Shown here one piece after another: positions 9,086 through 17,223 of a stretch of 64,000 nucleotides of DNA. The notes under the pieces were generated by a model. It saw nothing but the letters and a program-made list of their open reading frames with translations, ran no database searches and was not told where the DNA came from. Source of the DNA: Ellagibacter isourolithinifaciens (GTDB taxonomy: Bacteria > Actinomycetota > Coriobacteriia > Coriobacteriales > Eggerthellaceae); the NCBI RefSeq assembly GCF_008831035.1, contig NZ_WAJR01000001.1, positions 1 to 64,000 on the forward strand, read 5' to 3'. Made by a program: the position numbers and the translations under genes. Every line of letters starts with the position of its first letter. The first letter of the stretch is position 1.

Positions 9086-9121
9086 CAGGCAGGCCCGAAA
9101 ACGGGTCTGCCTGTTTTATTT
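9086..9121 (+). terminator. tmRNA terminator
   Basis: The arms CAGGCAGGCCCG (9086-9097) and CGGGTCTGCCTG (9102-9113) form a 12-bp stem with one G-U pair and an AAAA loop, followed by TTTTATTT. It ends ssrA transcription. Confidence 0.92.
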
Positions 9122-9278
9122 CCGCGGCTTTGATTAGGACGACAAGCCTGGCTTTCTGCTCACTTTTGGGCCGTGCGTCAAGTATTCGTGCAACGTGCCA
9201 GAACGTGTCCTGCCAAGGCGGGTTCTCTTGCTACAATGAGCCGGATATAAGAAGCAAGCTGAACCGGATGAATCAGGA

Positions 9279-10916
9279 ATGACCAAACGTAACGAGCAAC
9301 CCGCTCCTTCCCACGGAAAACATGCAGCACACGCCAAAAAGGCTCCCAATGAGCCGCCTCGCGTTGCGCCTTCGCACGGGAAGACTCAGGCGATTCCCCC
9401 TGTGGTTCCTGCGGGCATGAAGACATCTGGCGTCCCAGCGCCGCATAACGGCAACGGGTTTGCCCCCGAAATCGCCGACGCGCCGACTCTCGGCAGCAAG
9501 CCTCGCGCTGCCCGCATTGCGGGAATCGTTCTCGGTGTCGTCTTCGGGGTCCTGCTCGTCGTCTACCTTGTGGGGGTTGCCGCCTTCTCAGGCCATTTCT
9601 GGCCGAAGGCGACGATCGGCTCTTCCGACATTTCCTTCCAAACGCCCGACGAGGTCGCATCGGTCCTCGAGCAGGGAATCAACAAGTACTCGTTGCGCGT
9701 TCATGGCGACGGCTTGGATGTGACGCTTTCTGCTGATGAAGCGGGCGTGCGGTTCAATGCGGAGCAGATCGTGAGCGATATGTTCGCGCAGGCGAACGAA
9801 TGGGCCTGGCCGGTCGAGGTGTTCCGTGAGCACGATGAGACCGAAAGCCTTGTCGCTACCCTCGACAAGTCCGGCGTTGCCGACAAGCTCCATCAGGCGA
9901 TCGATGCGGTGAATGAGAACACGGAAGCTCCCGTGAACGCCACGGTGGCGTTCGATGAGGACGCGAAGATGTTCAAGATCGTGAAGGAGAAGTACGGCAC
10001 GCAGATCAACACCGACGTGGTGATGCAGGACGTGGAGCGGGCCGTCGCCACGCTCGAGAGCGAGGTCGTGCTCGACGAGCGCGCGCTCTCGCAGCCGACG
10101 ATCTTCTCGGATGACCAGCGCGTGATCGATGCGACGTCGCAGGCGAACAGCATGATCCTCGCCAACGTGCAGCTCATGATGGCGGGGAAGAGCGCTCTCG
10201 TGTTCGACGCGTCGGTTATCGGTCCCTGCATCTCGATTGGGGAGGATTGCTCGGTGTCGTTGGACGAGGACGCGCTCGGCGCCTGGGCGGACGAGGTCGC
10301 CTCGGCTTACACGACGGTCGGTTCCACGCGCTCCTACACGCGCGCGGACGGCGCGCAGTTCAGCGTGTCGGGCGGTTCGTATGGCTGGAAGGTCGACCGC
10401 GACGCGCTCTTCGATTGGGCGAAGGCGGCGATCGAGGCTGACCAGACGGGCGAGGCTGACTTGCCTTGCAGCCAGACCGCGAACGCGTGGAACGGGGTCG
10501 GCGGTCGCGATTGGGGCGCTCGCTACATCGATATCGACCTGTCGGCGCAACATGCGCGCCTCTTCGATGAGAACGGCGAGGCTATCTGGGAATCTGACAT
10601 CGTGAGCGGCAAGCCGCGCGGCGGTTCGGGAAGTCTTACTCCCACGGGCGTGTACGTCATCAACTCGAATTCGGGCGGATCGACGCTCGAGGGCACCAAC
10701 GATGATGGATCGAAGTACAAGACGCCCGTCACCTACTGGATGCCATTCGTTGGGAATTTGATCGGCCTGCATGATGCCAGCTGGCAATACGCGTTCGGCG
10801 GAACGCGATATCGGGACGGCGCGGGGTCGCATGGGTGTGTGAACCTTCCGACGAGCAAAGCTGCCGAGTTGCACGGGCTTTGCTCTATGGGCGACGTCGT
10901 GGTGTCGCACTGGTAA
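9279..10916 (+). CDS. L,D-transpeptidase (YkuD) with membrane anchor
   Basis: The 545-residue protein has a Pro/Lys-rich cytoplasmic N-terminus (1-78), one membrane helix near residues 83-107 (IAGIVLGVVFGVLLVVYLV), and an extracellular region of two similar substrate-binding-like segments (about 110-400) of the type found before YkuD domains in VanW/YoaR-type proteins. The C-terminal catalytic domain ends with the YkuD signature SHGCVNLP; the nucleophile Cys is near residue 520 and the upstream His in GLHDASW. It should form 3-3 cross-links in peptidoglycan or attach proteins to it. The gene is monocistronic, ending in a hairpin at 10924. Confidence 0.92.
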   Translation: MTKRNEQPAPSHGKHAAHAKKAPNEPPRVAPSHGKTQAIPPVVPAGMKTSGVPAPHNGNGFAPEIADAPTLGSKPRAARIAGIVLGVVFGVLLVVYLVGVAAFSGHFWPKATIGSSDISFQTPDEVASVLEQGINKYSLRVHGDGLDVTLSADEAGVRFNAEQIVSDMFAQANEWAWPVEVFREHDETESLVATLDKSGVADKLHQAIDAVNENTEAPVNATVAFDEDAKMFKIVKEKYGTQINTDVVMQDVERAVATLESEVVLDERALSQPTIFSDDQRVIDATSQANSMILANVQLMMAGKSALVFDASVIGPCISIGEDCSVSLDEDALGAWADEVASAYTTVGSTRSYTRADGAQFSVSGGSYGWKVDRDALFDWAKAAIEADQTGEADLPCSQTANAWNGVGGRDWGARYIDIDLSAQHARLFDENGEAIWESDIVSGKPRGGSGSLTPTGVYVINSNSGGSTLEGTNDDGSKYKTPVTYWMPFVGNLIGLHDASWQYAFGGTRYRDGAGSHGCVNLPTSKAAELHGLCSMGDVVVSHW

Positions 10917-10923
10917 GAAAAAG

Positions 10924-10970
10924 AGAGCCTGCCTGCGCAGTTCTGTCGATGCGCGGGCAGGCTCTTTTCG
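10924..10970. terminator. Bidirectional terminator between convergent genes
   Basis: A 16-bp stem, AGAGCCTGCCTGCGCA (10924-10939) with TGCGCGGGCAGGCTCT (10950-10965), has a 10-nt loop. A T-run follows on the plus side and A-rich sequence lies at 10917-10925, so it can serve both the L,D-transpeptidase gene and ybaK. Confidence 0.88.
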
Positions 10971-11000
10971 TTTGCTGCGGGTTTTGCCAGCGCGATGCGG

Positions 11001-11486
11001 CTAGCTTACTGTGATGTCGGCGTAGTGAAGCGGGATGACCTTCTCGAGGTCGCTCGGGGCAAGCTCGACCTGGCACCCGATGCGTCCGCCCGAGAACATG
11101 ATCGTGTCGAAGAGTTGTGCCGTTTCGTCGATGGTGGTCGTGAACAGCTTCTTCATCCCGACGGGGGAGCATCCTCCGTGCACGTAGCCGGTCAGAGGCA
11201 AGAGCTCCTTCGACTTCAGCATACTCACTGCTTTCTCGCCGACAGCCGCTGCCGCCTTCTTCAGGTCGAGCTCTTCGGCGACGGGCACCATGAACACGTA
11301 GTGCTCGCCCGATTTCGCGACGGTGACAAGCGTCTTGAAGGTTTGATCTGGGTCCTGCTGGAGGAGTTTCGCCACCTCGACGCCTGAAAGTGCCTTCTCG
11401 CATGGGAAAAGATGGCTCTCGAAGGGCACTCCTGCGGCCTCGATTTCCCTCATGGCGTTCGTTTTCGTTTCCTTTTGCTTCGACAT
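11001..11486 (-). CDS. ybaK: Cys-tRNA(Pro)/Cys-tRNA(Cys) deacylase
   Basis: The 161-residue protein is a YbaK/EbsC-type trans-editing factor that hydrolyses mischarged Cys-tRNA(Pro). Landmarks are the conserved catalytic Lys in DQTFKTLV near residue 50, VPVAEELDLKKAAAAVGEK near residue 70, the GYVHGGCSPVG loop near 100, and ELAPSDL near residue 144. The start at 11486 has AAGGAGAG 5 bases upstream; the longer reading from 11552 is rejected. It is divergent from the MarR gene and convergent with the L,D-transpeptidase gene, sharing its terminator. Confidence 0.93.
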   Translation of the reverse strand: MSKQKETKTNAMREIEAAGVPFESHLFPCEKALSGVEVAKLLQQDPDQTFKTLVTVAKSGEHYVFMVPVAEELDLKKAAAAVGEKAVSMLKSKELLPLTGYVHGGCSPVGMKKLFTTTIDETAQLFDTIMFSGGRIGCQVELAPSDLEKVIPLHYADITVS

Positions 11487-11569
11487 GGCTCTCTCCTTGG
11501 TGGTTGCTTTGGAAGGGTAGCACATGTTTGATGAAAAGATGCATTGAACCATTTATTCCTTGCAGAGTG

Positions 11570-11600
11570 TTTTAGCTGTGATATATTTTCGCAGCTAAAA
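11570..11600. promoter_or_regulatory. Palindromic operator overlapping the marR promoter
   Basis: TTTTAGCTG (11570-11578) and CAGCTAAAA (11592-11600) are perfect inverted copies with 13 bases between, so the half-sites are 22 bp apart, two helical turns. They overlap a likely promoter, TTGCAG at 11560-11565 and TATATT at 11582-11587 with a 16-bp spacer. This is the layout expected for MarR autorepression of the regulator and exporter operon. Confidence 0.7.
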
Positions 11601-11642
11601 TATTTAGGATGAAAAAGATGAGGAAGTAAGGGGGTTTGCTGC

Positions 11643-12200
11643 GTGGAACAATCCATTGAGGAATTGAAGCAGCGGCTCTTTGAGGCCACGAGGCGCGTGC
11701 GCAAAAGCCGATCGCACCGGCCTTTGCCTGAGGGCATCACACCGGCCGAGGGCTTCGTTTTGATGTCGATTTCGCAGCTTATGTCTGACGGAAAGCGCGT
11801 CCGGTCGGGCGATATCGCCAAGCGTGGCCACAACACTCCGAGTGCGACGTCGCAGGCATTGAGGTCGCTTGAGGAGAAGGGCTTCATCACAAGGCATCGC
11901 GACGAGGGCGACAGCCGCGGCGTCACGGTGCGGCTGACGGAGCTCGGCTGGAAATACGAGCAGATGAACAGGCGTATGCACGATCGCCGCCTCGAGGACC
12001 TTCTCGAGTTTCTCGGGGCAGACGATGCGCGCGAGTTCGCTCGCATCGCCGAGCGCTTGTCCGACTTCGAGAGCACCCACCCTTGGAGCGCCTATGTCGA
12101 GGGACCTTGCGAGCTTAAGGGCGATTCTACGCGGAAGGAGCCTTCGCAAGAGGCTTTCGCAGGAAGCAGTTCGGGGGAAGGCGGCGAGCGATGCGAATAG
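11643..12200 (+). CDS. MarR-family transcriptional regulator
   Basis: The 185-residue protein has a winged helix-turn-helix core from about residue 30 to 120: DIAKRGHNTPSATSQALRSLEEKGFI is the recognition region and RDEGDSRGVTVRLTELG the wing. Members repress transport or stress genes and release DNA on ligand binding. It starts at GTG with GGGGG 9 bases upstream, and its last 10 bases overlap the first exporter gene, so the three genes form one operon. The palindrome at 11570-11600 is its probable operator. The hydrophilic tail after residue 155 is not conserved in the family. Confidence 0.9.
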   Translation: MEQSIEELKQRLFEATRRVRKSRSHRPLPEGITPAEGFVLMSISQLMSDGKRVRSGDIAKRGHNTPSATSQALRSLEEKGFITRHRDEGDSRGVTVRLTELGWKYEQMNRRMHDRRLEDLLEFLGADDAREFARIAERLSDFESTHPWSAYVEGPCELKGDSTRKEPSQEAFAGSSSGEGGERCE

Positions 12201-14356
12201 CCAAAAACCTTGCTCATCATAAAATCGCGGTACTGCTTATCGTTGCTCTTCTGGCCGTGCAGGCTTTCTGCGACTTGTCGCTTCCGAGGTACACCTCCGA
12301 CATCGTTGACGTGGGAATCCAGCAATCGGGTGTGGAGCACGCGTCCGCGTCGCAGCTGTCCGCACGCACCCACGACCTCGTGGAGATGATGCTTCCCGAA
12401 TCCGACGAGCAGCTCTTCGCCGATGCGTACGACAAGGCTGCAAGCGGGAACTATACCCTCACCGAGGCGGGCTATGAGCGGCGAGAGGACCTCGACGAGG
12501 CGATGGCGCTTCCGCTCTCTGTCGTCCACTACGCCGACCAGATTCCCGATCTCGACCTTGACCAGGTGAAAGCAGCGTTCGATGCCGGGCTTGTGAGCAA
12601 AGACGACGTGATGTCCATGCTCGATGAGTCTCGTGAGTCGTTGGGCGATATGGCGGATACGCTTATCGCGCAGCAAGGCATCGCCGCAGCTCGAGCGGAA
12701 TATGAGCAGCTGGGTGTTGACATGGACGCCATGCAGATGGACTATCTCTTCTTCACGGGCGCCAAGATGCTCATGCTCTCCGCGCTCGGCATGGTCGTGG
12801 CAATCGCAATCGGCTTCCTCGCGTCGCGAACCGCGGCAAAGGTGGGTCGATCTCTGCGCGGGCGGCTTTTCGACAAGGTCGTCACCTTCTCCGACGCCGA
12901 GATTCAATCGTTTAGCGCGGCGTCGCTGATCACGCGCGGGACTAACGATGTCCAGCAGGTGCAAATGGTTACCGTGATGCTGCTGCGCATGGTTCTCTAT
13001 GCGCCCATCCTCGCAATAGGCGGCATCATCATGATTGCGCGCACCAACCTCTCGATGGGCTGGATCGTCATCGTCGCCGTGCTCGCAATCGCGCTTATTC
13101 TCGTGGTACTCATCAAGGTCGCCATGCCGAAGTTCAAGATCATGCAGAAGCTGATCGACCGCGTGAACCTTGTGTCGCGTGAGATGCTCATGGGCCTTTC
13201 GGTCGTGAGGGCGTTCAACCGCGAGCAGCATGAGGAGGAGCGCTTCGACGAGGCGAGCACGCGCCTGATGAAAACGCAGCTTTTCACGAACCGCGTCATG
13301 ACGTTCATGATGCCGCTCATGATGCTCATCATGAATCTCGTGTCGGTTGGCATCGTGTGGTTCGGCGGCCATGCAATCGACGCGGGCACGCTCCAGACAG
13401 GCGACCTTATCGCGTTCATCACCTACTCGATGGTCATCATCATGGGCTTCCTTATGATCGGCATGCTCTCGATCATGCTCCCGCGCGCCGACGTCGCAGC
13501 CCAGCGTATCGAGGAAGTGCTCGAATGCGAGCCCTCGATCTGCGATCCCGCCCCTGCCGATTCCAAGGATGCTGAGCTTTCGGCCTCTTGCGTGCCCGGT
13601 GCCGAGGTCGCATTCCACGACGTGTGCTTCCGCTACTCCGATTCCGCCGAGAACGTCCTCGACCACGTTGATTTCACGTGCAAGCCCGGAAAGACCACAG
13701 CCATCATTGGCAGCACGGGCAGCGGGAAATCGACCATCGTGAAGCTGGTGCTTCGGTTCTACGACGTCAGCCAGGGAAGCGTCACCATCGACGGCGTCGA
13801 CGTTCGCGATGTGAGCCAGCACGCGCTGCGCAGGCAGCTCGGCTACGTTCCCCAGAAGGCGTTTTTGTTCAGCGGCACGATTTCGAGCAATATTGCCTAC
13901 GGGGCAGAAGGCGCCGACGACGAGCGGATTCGCCGCGCGGCCGACATCGCTCAGGCAAGCGAGTTCATCGGCGAGAAGCCCGAAGGGTTTGAAAGCTCCA
14001 TCGCTCAGGGAGGCACGAACGTCTCTGGCGGCCAACGGCAGCGCCTCGCTATCGCGCGTGCGCTTGCGACCGACGCGCGCGTCTTCCTCTTCGACGACAG
14101 CTTCAGCGCGCTCGACTACAAGACCGACGCCGCGCTTCGCCATGAGCTTGGTGCCCGCTTGGGCGGCAAGACCGTGATCATCGTCGCCCAGCGCATCTCG
14201 ACCGTCCTCTCTGCCGACCAGATTGTGGTGCTCGATGAGGGACGCGTTGTCGGCAAGGGCACGCACGCTGAGTTGATGGACGGCTGCGAGGAGTATCGCG
14301 AAATCGCCATGTCCCAGTTATCGGAAGAGGAGCTTGCGGGAGGTGGTGCGCGATGA
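12191..14356 (+). CDS. ABC exporter half-transporter, degenerate ATP site
   Basis: The 721-residue protein has an exporter-type six-helix membrane domain followed by an ATPase domain (from about residue 465). The first extracellular loop is enlarged to about 130 residues (residues 35-190). Walker A GSTGSGKST and signature SGGQ are intact, but the Walker B region reads FLFDDSFSALD, so the catalytic Glu is Asp636, and the switch His is Gln667 (VAQRIST). Its own Walker sites therefore belong to the non-hydrolytic site of a heterodimer, while its SGGQ completes the active site of its partner. The neighbouring gene overlaps by 4 bases (ATGA). Confidence 0.93.
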   Translation: MRIAKNLAHHKIAVLLIVALLAVQAFCDLSLPRYTSDIVDVGIQQSGVEHASASQLSARTHDLVEMMLPESDEQLFADAYDKAASGNYTLTEAGYERREDLDEAMALPLSVVHYADQIPDLDLDQVKAAFDAGLVSKDDVMSMLDESRESLGDMADTLIAQQGIAAARAEYEQLGVDMDAMQMDYLFFTGAKMLMLSALGMVVAIAIGFLASRTAAKVGRSLRGRLFDKVVTFSDAEIQSFSAASLITRGTNDVQQVQMVTVMLLRMVLYAPILAIGGIIMIARTNLSMGWIVIVAVLAIALILVVLIKVAMPKFKIMQKLIDRVNLVSREMLMGLSVVRAFNREQHEEERFDEASTRLMKTQLFTNRVMTFMMPLMMLIMNLVSVGIVWFGGHAIDAGTLQTGDLIAFITYSMVIIMGFLMIGMLSIMLPRADVAAQRIEEVLECEPSICDPAPADSKDAELSASCVPGAEVAFHDVCFRYSDSAENVLDHVDFTCKPGKTTAIIGSTGSGKSTIVKLVLRFYDVSQGSVTIDGVDVRDVSQHALRRQLGYVPQKAFLFSGTISSNIAYGAEGADDERIRRAADIAQASEFIGEKPEGFESSIAQGGTNVSGGQRQRLAIARALATDARVFLFDDSFSALDYKTDAALRHELGARLGGKTVIIVAQRISTVLSADQIVVLDEGRVVGKGTHAELMDGCEEYREIAMSQLSEEELAGGGAR

Positions 14357-16212
14357 GCGAGAACGCTCAGGATTTGAAGAAAGTGACGCAGCGCCGTCGT
14401 CCTCCGCACGGACCGGGCGCGCGGATGATGCCCGGCGAGAAGGCGAGGGACTTCAAGGGAACCATCGCGAAGCTCGTGCGTTTTATGGGCCAATTCAAGG
14501 TTTCGCTTGCCGTCGCCATCGTGTTCGCCATCTTCTCTGCGGCCTTCAGCATCGTGGGTCCGAAGGTGCTCTCGCAGGCGACGACCGAGCTGTTCAACGG
14601 CATCGTCGCGAAGATCGGCGGCACGGGCGGCATCAACTTCGACGCCATCGCGGGCATCATCGGCGCGACGCTCGCTCTCTACCTTGTCAGCGCGGCTTGC
14701 AGCTTCCTGCAGGGATGGATGATGTCGAGCGTATCGCAGCGCACCTGTTATGGGCTTCGCCGCGCCATCGCCGAGAAGATCGACCGCGTTCCCGTCGGTT
14801 ACTTCGAGCGCAACTCGATCGGCGACACGCTCTCGCGCATCACCAACGACGTCGACACCCTAGGGCAGAGCCTGAACCAGGGCGTCACGCAGATGATCAC
14901 GTCGATCACCACGCTCATCGGTGTCGTCGCGATGATGCTCTCGATCAACCTGGTGATGACGGGGATCACGCTTGTCATGCTCCCGGTCTCGCTTGTGCTC
15001 ATCATGGTCGTGGTGAAGCTCTCGCAGAAGCACTTTCGCGCTCAGCAGGAGAAGCTCGGGGAAATCAACGGGCAAGTCGAGGAGACGTTCTCCGGCCATG
15101 CGATCGTGCGCGCGTTCAACCAGGAACAGGCGTGCGAGGAGCGCTTTGAGGAGACGAACGACAAGCTCTACGAGAGCGCATGGAAATCACAGTTCCTTTC
15201 GGGCCTCATGCAGCCGGTCATGAACTTCGTCGGCAACCTCGGCTACGTAGCGGTGGCGCTCGCGGGCAGCGTGTTCGCGGTGCAGGGCGCCATCACGGTG
15301 GGCGATATCCAGGCGTTCATCCAGTACGTGAAGAACTTCACGCAGCCGATCACTCAGTTGACCCAGGTGAGCAACGTGCTCCAGCAGATGGCGGCCGCAG
15401 CCGAGCGCATTTTCGCCTTCTTGGAAGAGGAGGAGGTTGCACCCGAGGAGCCGAAGGCTCAAACCTCGCAGGTCCCGTGCAACGTGGAGTTCGACCATGT
15501 GCGCTTCGGGTACTCACCCGACAAGCCTGTCATCAACGACTTCTCGGCGAAGGTCTCCGAGGGCCAGACGGTCGCCATCGTGGGTCCGACGGGTGCCGGC
15601 AAGACGACCATGGTGAAGCTGCTCATGCGCTTCTACGACGTCGACGGAGGCGCTATCCGTATCGGCGGCGTCGATGCGCGCGACTTCTCGCGCTCCGACG
15701 TCCGCTCGATGTTCGGGATGGTGCTGCAGGACACGTGGCTGTTCAGCGGCACGATTCGCGAGAACATCCGCTATGGCAAGCTCGACGCGACCGACGAGGA
15801 GGTGGAGGCTGCGGCGCGCGCGGGCTGCGCGCACCACTTCATCACCACCCTGCCCGGCGGCTACGATTTCGTGATCAACGAGGACGCGACCAACATAAGC
15901 CAAGGCCAGCGCCAGCTTCTCACGATTGCGCGTGCGATCTTGGCGAACCGGCGCATGCTCATTCTCGATGAGGCGACGAGCTCGGTCGACACGCGCACGG
16001 AGGAGCGCATCCAACGGGCCATGGATAACCTTATGGAGGGCCGTACGTCGTTCGTGATCGCGCATCGCCTCTCGACGATCCGCTCGGCGGACTTGATCTT
16101 GGTTATGCAGCACGGCGACATCGTCGAGCAGGGCACTCATGACGAGCTGCTCGCTCGCGGTGGCTTTTATGCGGAACTGTACAATTCGCAGTTCGACGAG
16201 GGCGAAGAGTAG
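14353..16212 (+). CDS. ABC exporter half-transporter, catalytic partner
   Basis: The 619-residue partner has six membrane helices (about residues 40-335) and an ATPase domain with Walker A GPTGAGKTT, Walker B LILDEATSSVD with the catalytic Glu, and the switch IAHRLST. Its signature is SQGQ rather than SGGQ. This complements the first subunit exactly: the functional site pairs these Walker motifs with the SGGQ of the partner, and the degenerate site pairs SQGQ with the altered Walker B. Such asymmetric pairs (BmrCD, TM287/288, EfrAB) are drug or lipid exporters. The substrate here is unknown; MarR control fits a toxic-compound efflux role. Confidence 0.94.
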   Translation: MSENAQDLKKVTQRRRPPHGPGARMMPGEKARDFKGTIAKLVRFMGQFKVSLAVAIVFAIFSAAFSIVGPKVLSQATTELFNGIVAKIGGTGGINFDAIAGIIGATLALYLVSAACSFLQGWMMSSVSQRTCYGLRRAIAEKIDRVPVGYFERNSIGDTLSRITNDVDTLGQSLNQGVTQMITSITTLIGVVAMMLSINLVMTGITLVMLPVSLVLIMVVVKLSQKHFRAQQEKLGEINGQVEETFSGHAIVRAFNQEQACEERFEETNDKLYESAWKSQFLSGLMQPVMNFVGNLGYVAVALAGSVFAVQGAITVGDIQAFIQYVKNFTQPITQLTQVSNVLQQMAAAAERIFAFLEEEEVAPEEPKAQTSQVPCNVEFDHVRFGYSPDKPVINDFSAKVSEGQTVAIVGPTGAGKTTMVKLLMRFYDVDGGAIRIGGVDARDFSRSDVRSMFGMVLQDTWLFSGTIRENIRYGKLDATDEEVEAAARAGCAHHFITTLPGGYDFVINEDATNISQGQRQLLTIARAILANRRMLILDEATSSVDTRTEERIQRAMDNLMEGRTSFVIAHRLSTIRSADLILVMQHGDIVEQGTHDELLARGGFYAELYNSQFDEGEE

Positions 16213-16223
16213 GTATGCTTTGC

Positions 16224-16251
16224 AAGGGCGCCTCCTGGGGCGCCCTTGTTT
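16224..16251 (+). terminator. Terminator after the ABC exporter operon
   Basis: AAGGGCGCC (16224-16232) and GGCGCCCTT (16239-16247) form a 9-bp stem with a 6-nt loop followed by GTTTG. The T-run is short. Confidence 0.7.
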
Positions 16252-16275
16252 GCTCGCTACTAGATTCTCAGTGGA

Positions 16276-17052
16276 GTGTTCGTGGAAGAAAGCGCTGATA
16301 ATTCTCAAATTTTGTCGGAGGCCGACGGTTCGGTCGCATCGCCTGCCGACTCATCTGACGACCCGTCGCCCTTCGTGCAGGAAGACGGGCTGGTCCATAT
16401 CGCCGCATTCGATTTCGATGGGACCTGCATCTCGGGTAACTCGCCGGTGCTTCTGGTCCGTCGGCTCATGAAGCTCGGCATGCTGGAAAAAAGCGTCCTT
16501 GCGCGCATCATGTTGTGGGGGATTGCTTACAAGCTGCGCCTTCCCCAGAACGAGAGCTGGGTACGCGGGCTCGTCTTCCGCGCATTCGCGGGCAAGCCGG
16601 TCTCGCACGTCGATGCGTTCCTGCGGGATTTCTACGACTCGGACGTGGCGTCGCTGTTCCGCGAGCGGGCCACGGCGGAACTGCTAAGCCAAAAGGAGCA
16701 GGGCCGCGTTGTCATACTCGTGTCGGCGACCTTCGAACCCATCGTCTCCCGCGCGATGGAGTTCCATCCGATTGACTTTCAGATATCGACGCGCATGCGT
16801 GCGGCAAAGGACGGCACCTACACCTGCGAGGTCGAGGGGCTTCCCGTGGAAGGCGACCAGAAGATCGTGCGCCTGCGCGAGTTCGCCGATGAGCGCTTCG
16901 GCGCGGGCCGCTGGGTTCTCGATGCCGCTTATGGCGATCACCATTCGGACCGCACGCTTCTCGGGGCTGCAAGAAATCCTGTTGCCGTGACTCCCGATCG
17001 TCCCCTTGCGAGAACGGCGAAAAGCGAAGGATGGTGCATCGCGGAGTGGTAG
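16276..17052 (+). CDS. HAD-IB family phosphatase (SerB-like)
   Basis: The 258-residue protein carries the HAD motifs: AFDFDGTCISG near residue 45 (nucleophile and acid Asp), VILVSATFEPI near residue 145 (motif II Ser), a conserved Lys in GDQKIVRLREF near 196, and AYGDHHSDRTLL near residue 220 (motif IV). The arrangement matches subclass IB, which includes phosphoserine and lysophosphatidate phosphatases. The substrate is unknown. GTG at 16276 or, better placed behind GGAG at 16273-16276, GTG at 16282 could be the start; the acidic N-terminal 35 residues are poorly conserved in either case. Confidence 0.85.
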   Translation: MFVEESADNSQILSEADGSVASPADSSDDPSPFVQEDGLVHIAAFDFDGTCISGNSPVLLVRRLMKLGMLEKSVLARIMLWGIAYKLRLPQNESWVRGLVFRAFAGKPVSHVDAFLRDFYDSDVASLFRERATAELLSQKEQGRVVILVSATFEPIVSRAMEFHPIDFQISTRMRAAKDGTYTCEVEGLPVEGDQKIVRLREFADERFGAGRWVLDAAYGDHHSDRTLLGAARNPVAVTPDRPLARTAKSEGWCIAEW

Positions 17053-17223
17053 CTTCCCTGGCATGTCGCGGAGCTGTCTTCCCGTTTTCTTTCGTCCGTG
17101 TAAAGAATCGTGGGAATACCGTCACTTGGGGCCAGATTCGCCTCCCGTAGTTTAATATAAGAGGTTAAACATAGAGAATGCGATGCGTGTGCGCATCCGC
17201 TTTTTACGAATGGAGGTGGGTCC

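Noticed and set aside
12092-14266. 724-residue open reading frame on the minus strand opposite the first ABC exporter gene
   Set aside because: It is antisense to a clear ABC transporter and has no recognisable domain; long antisense frames are common in GC-rich genes.
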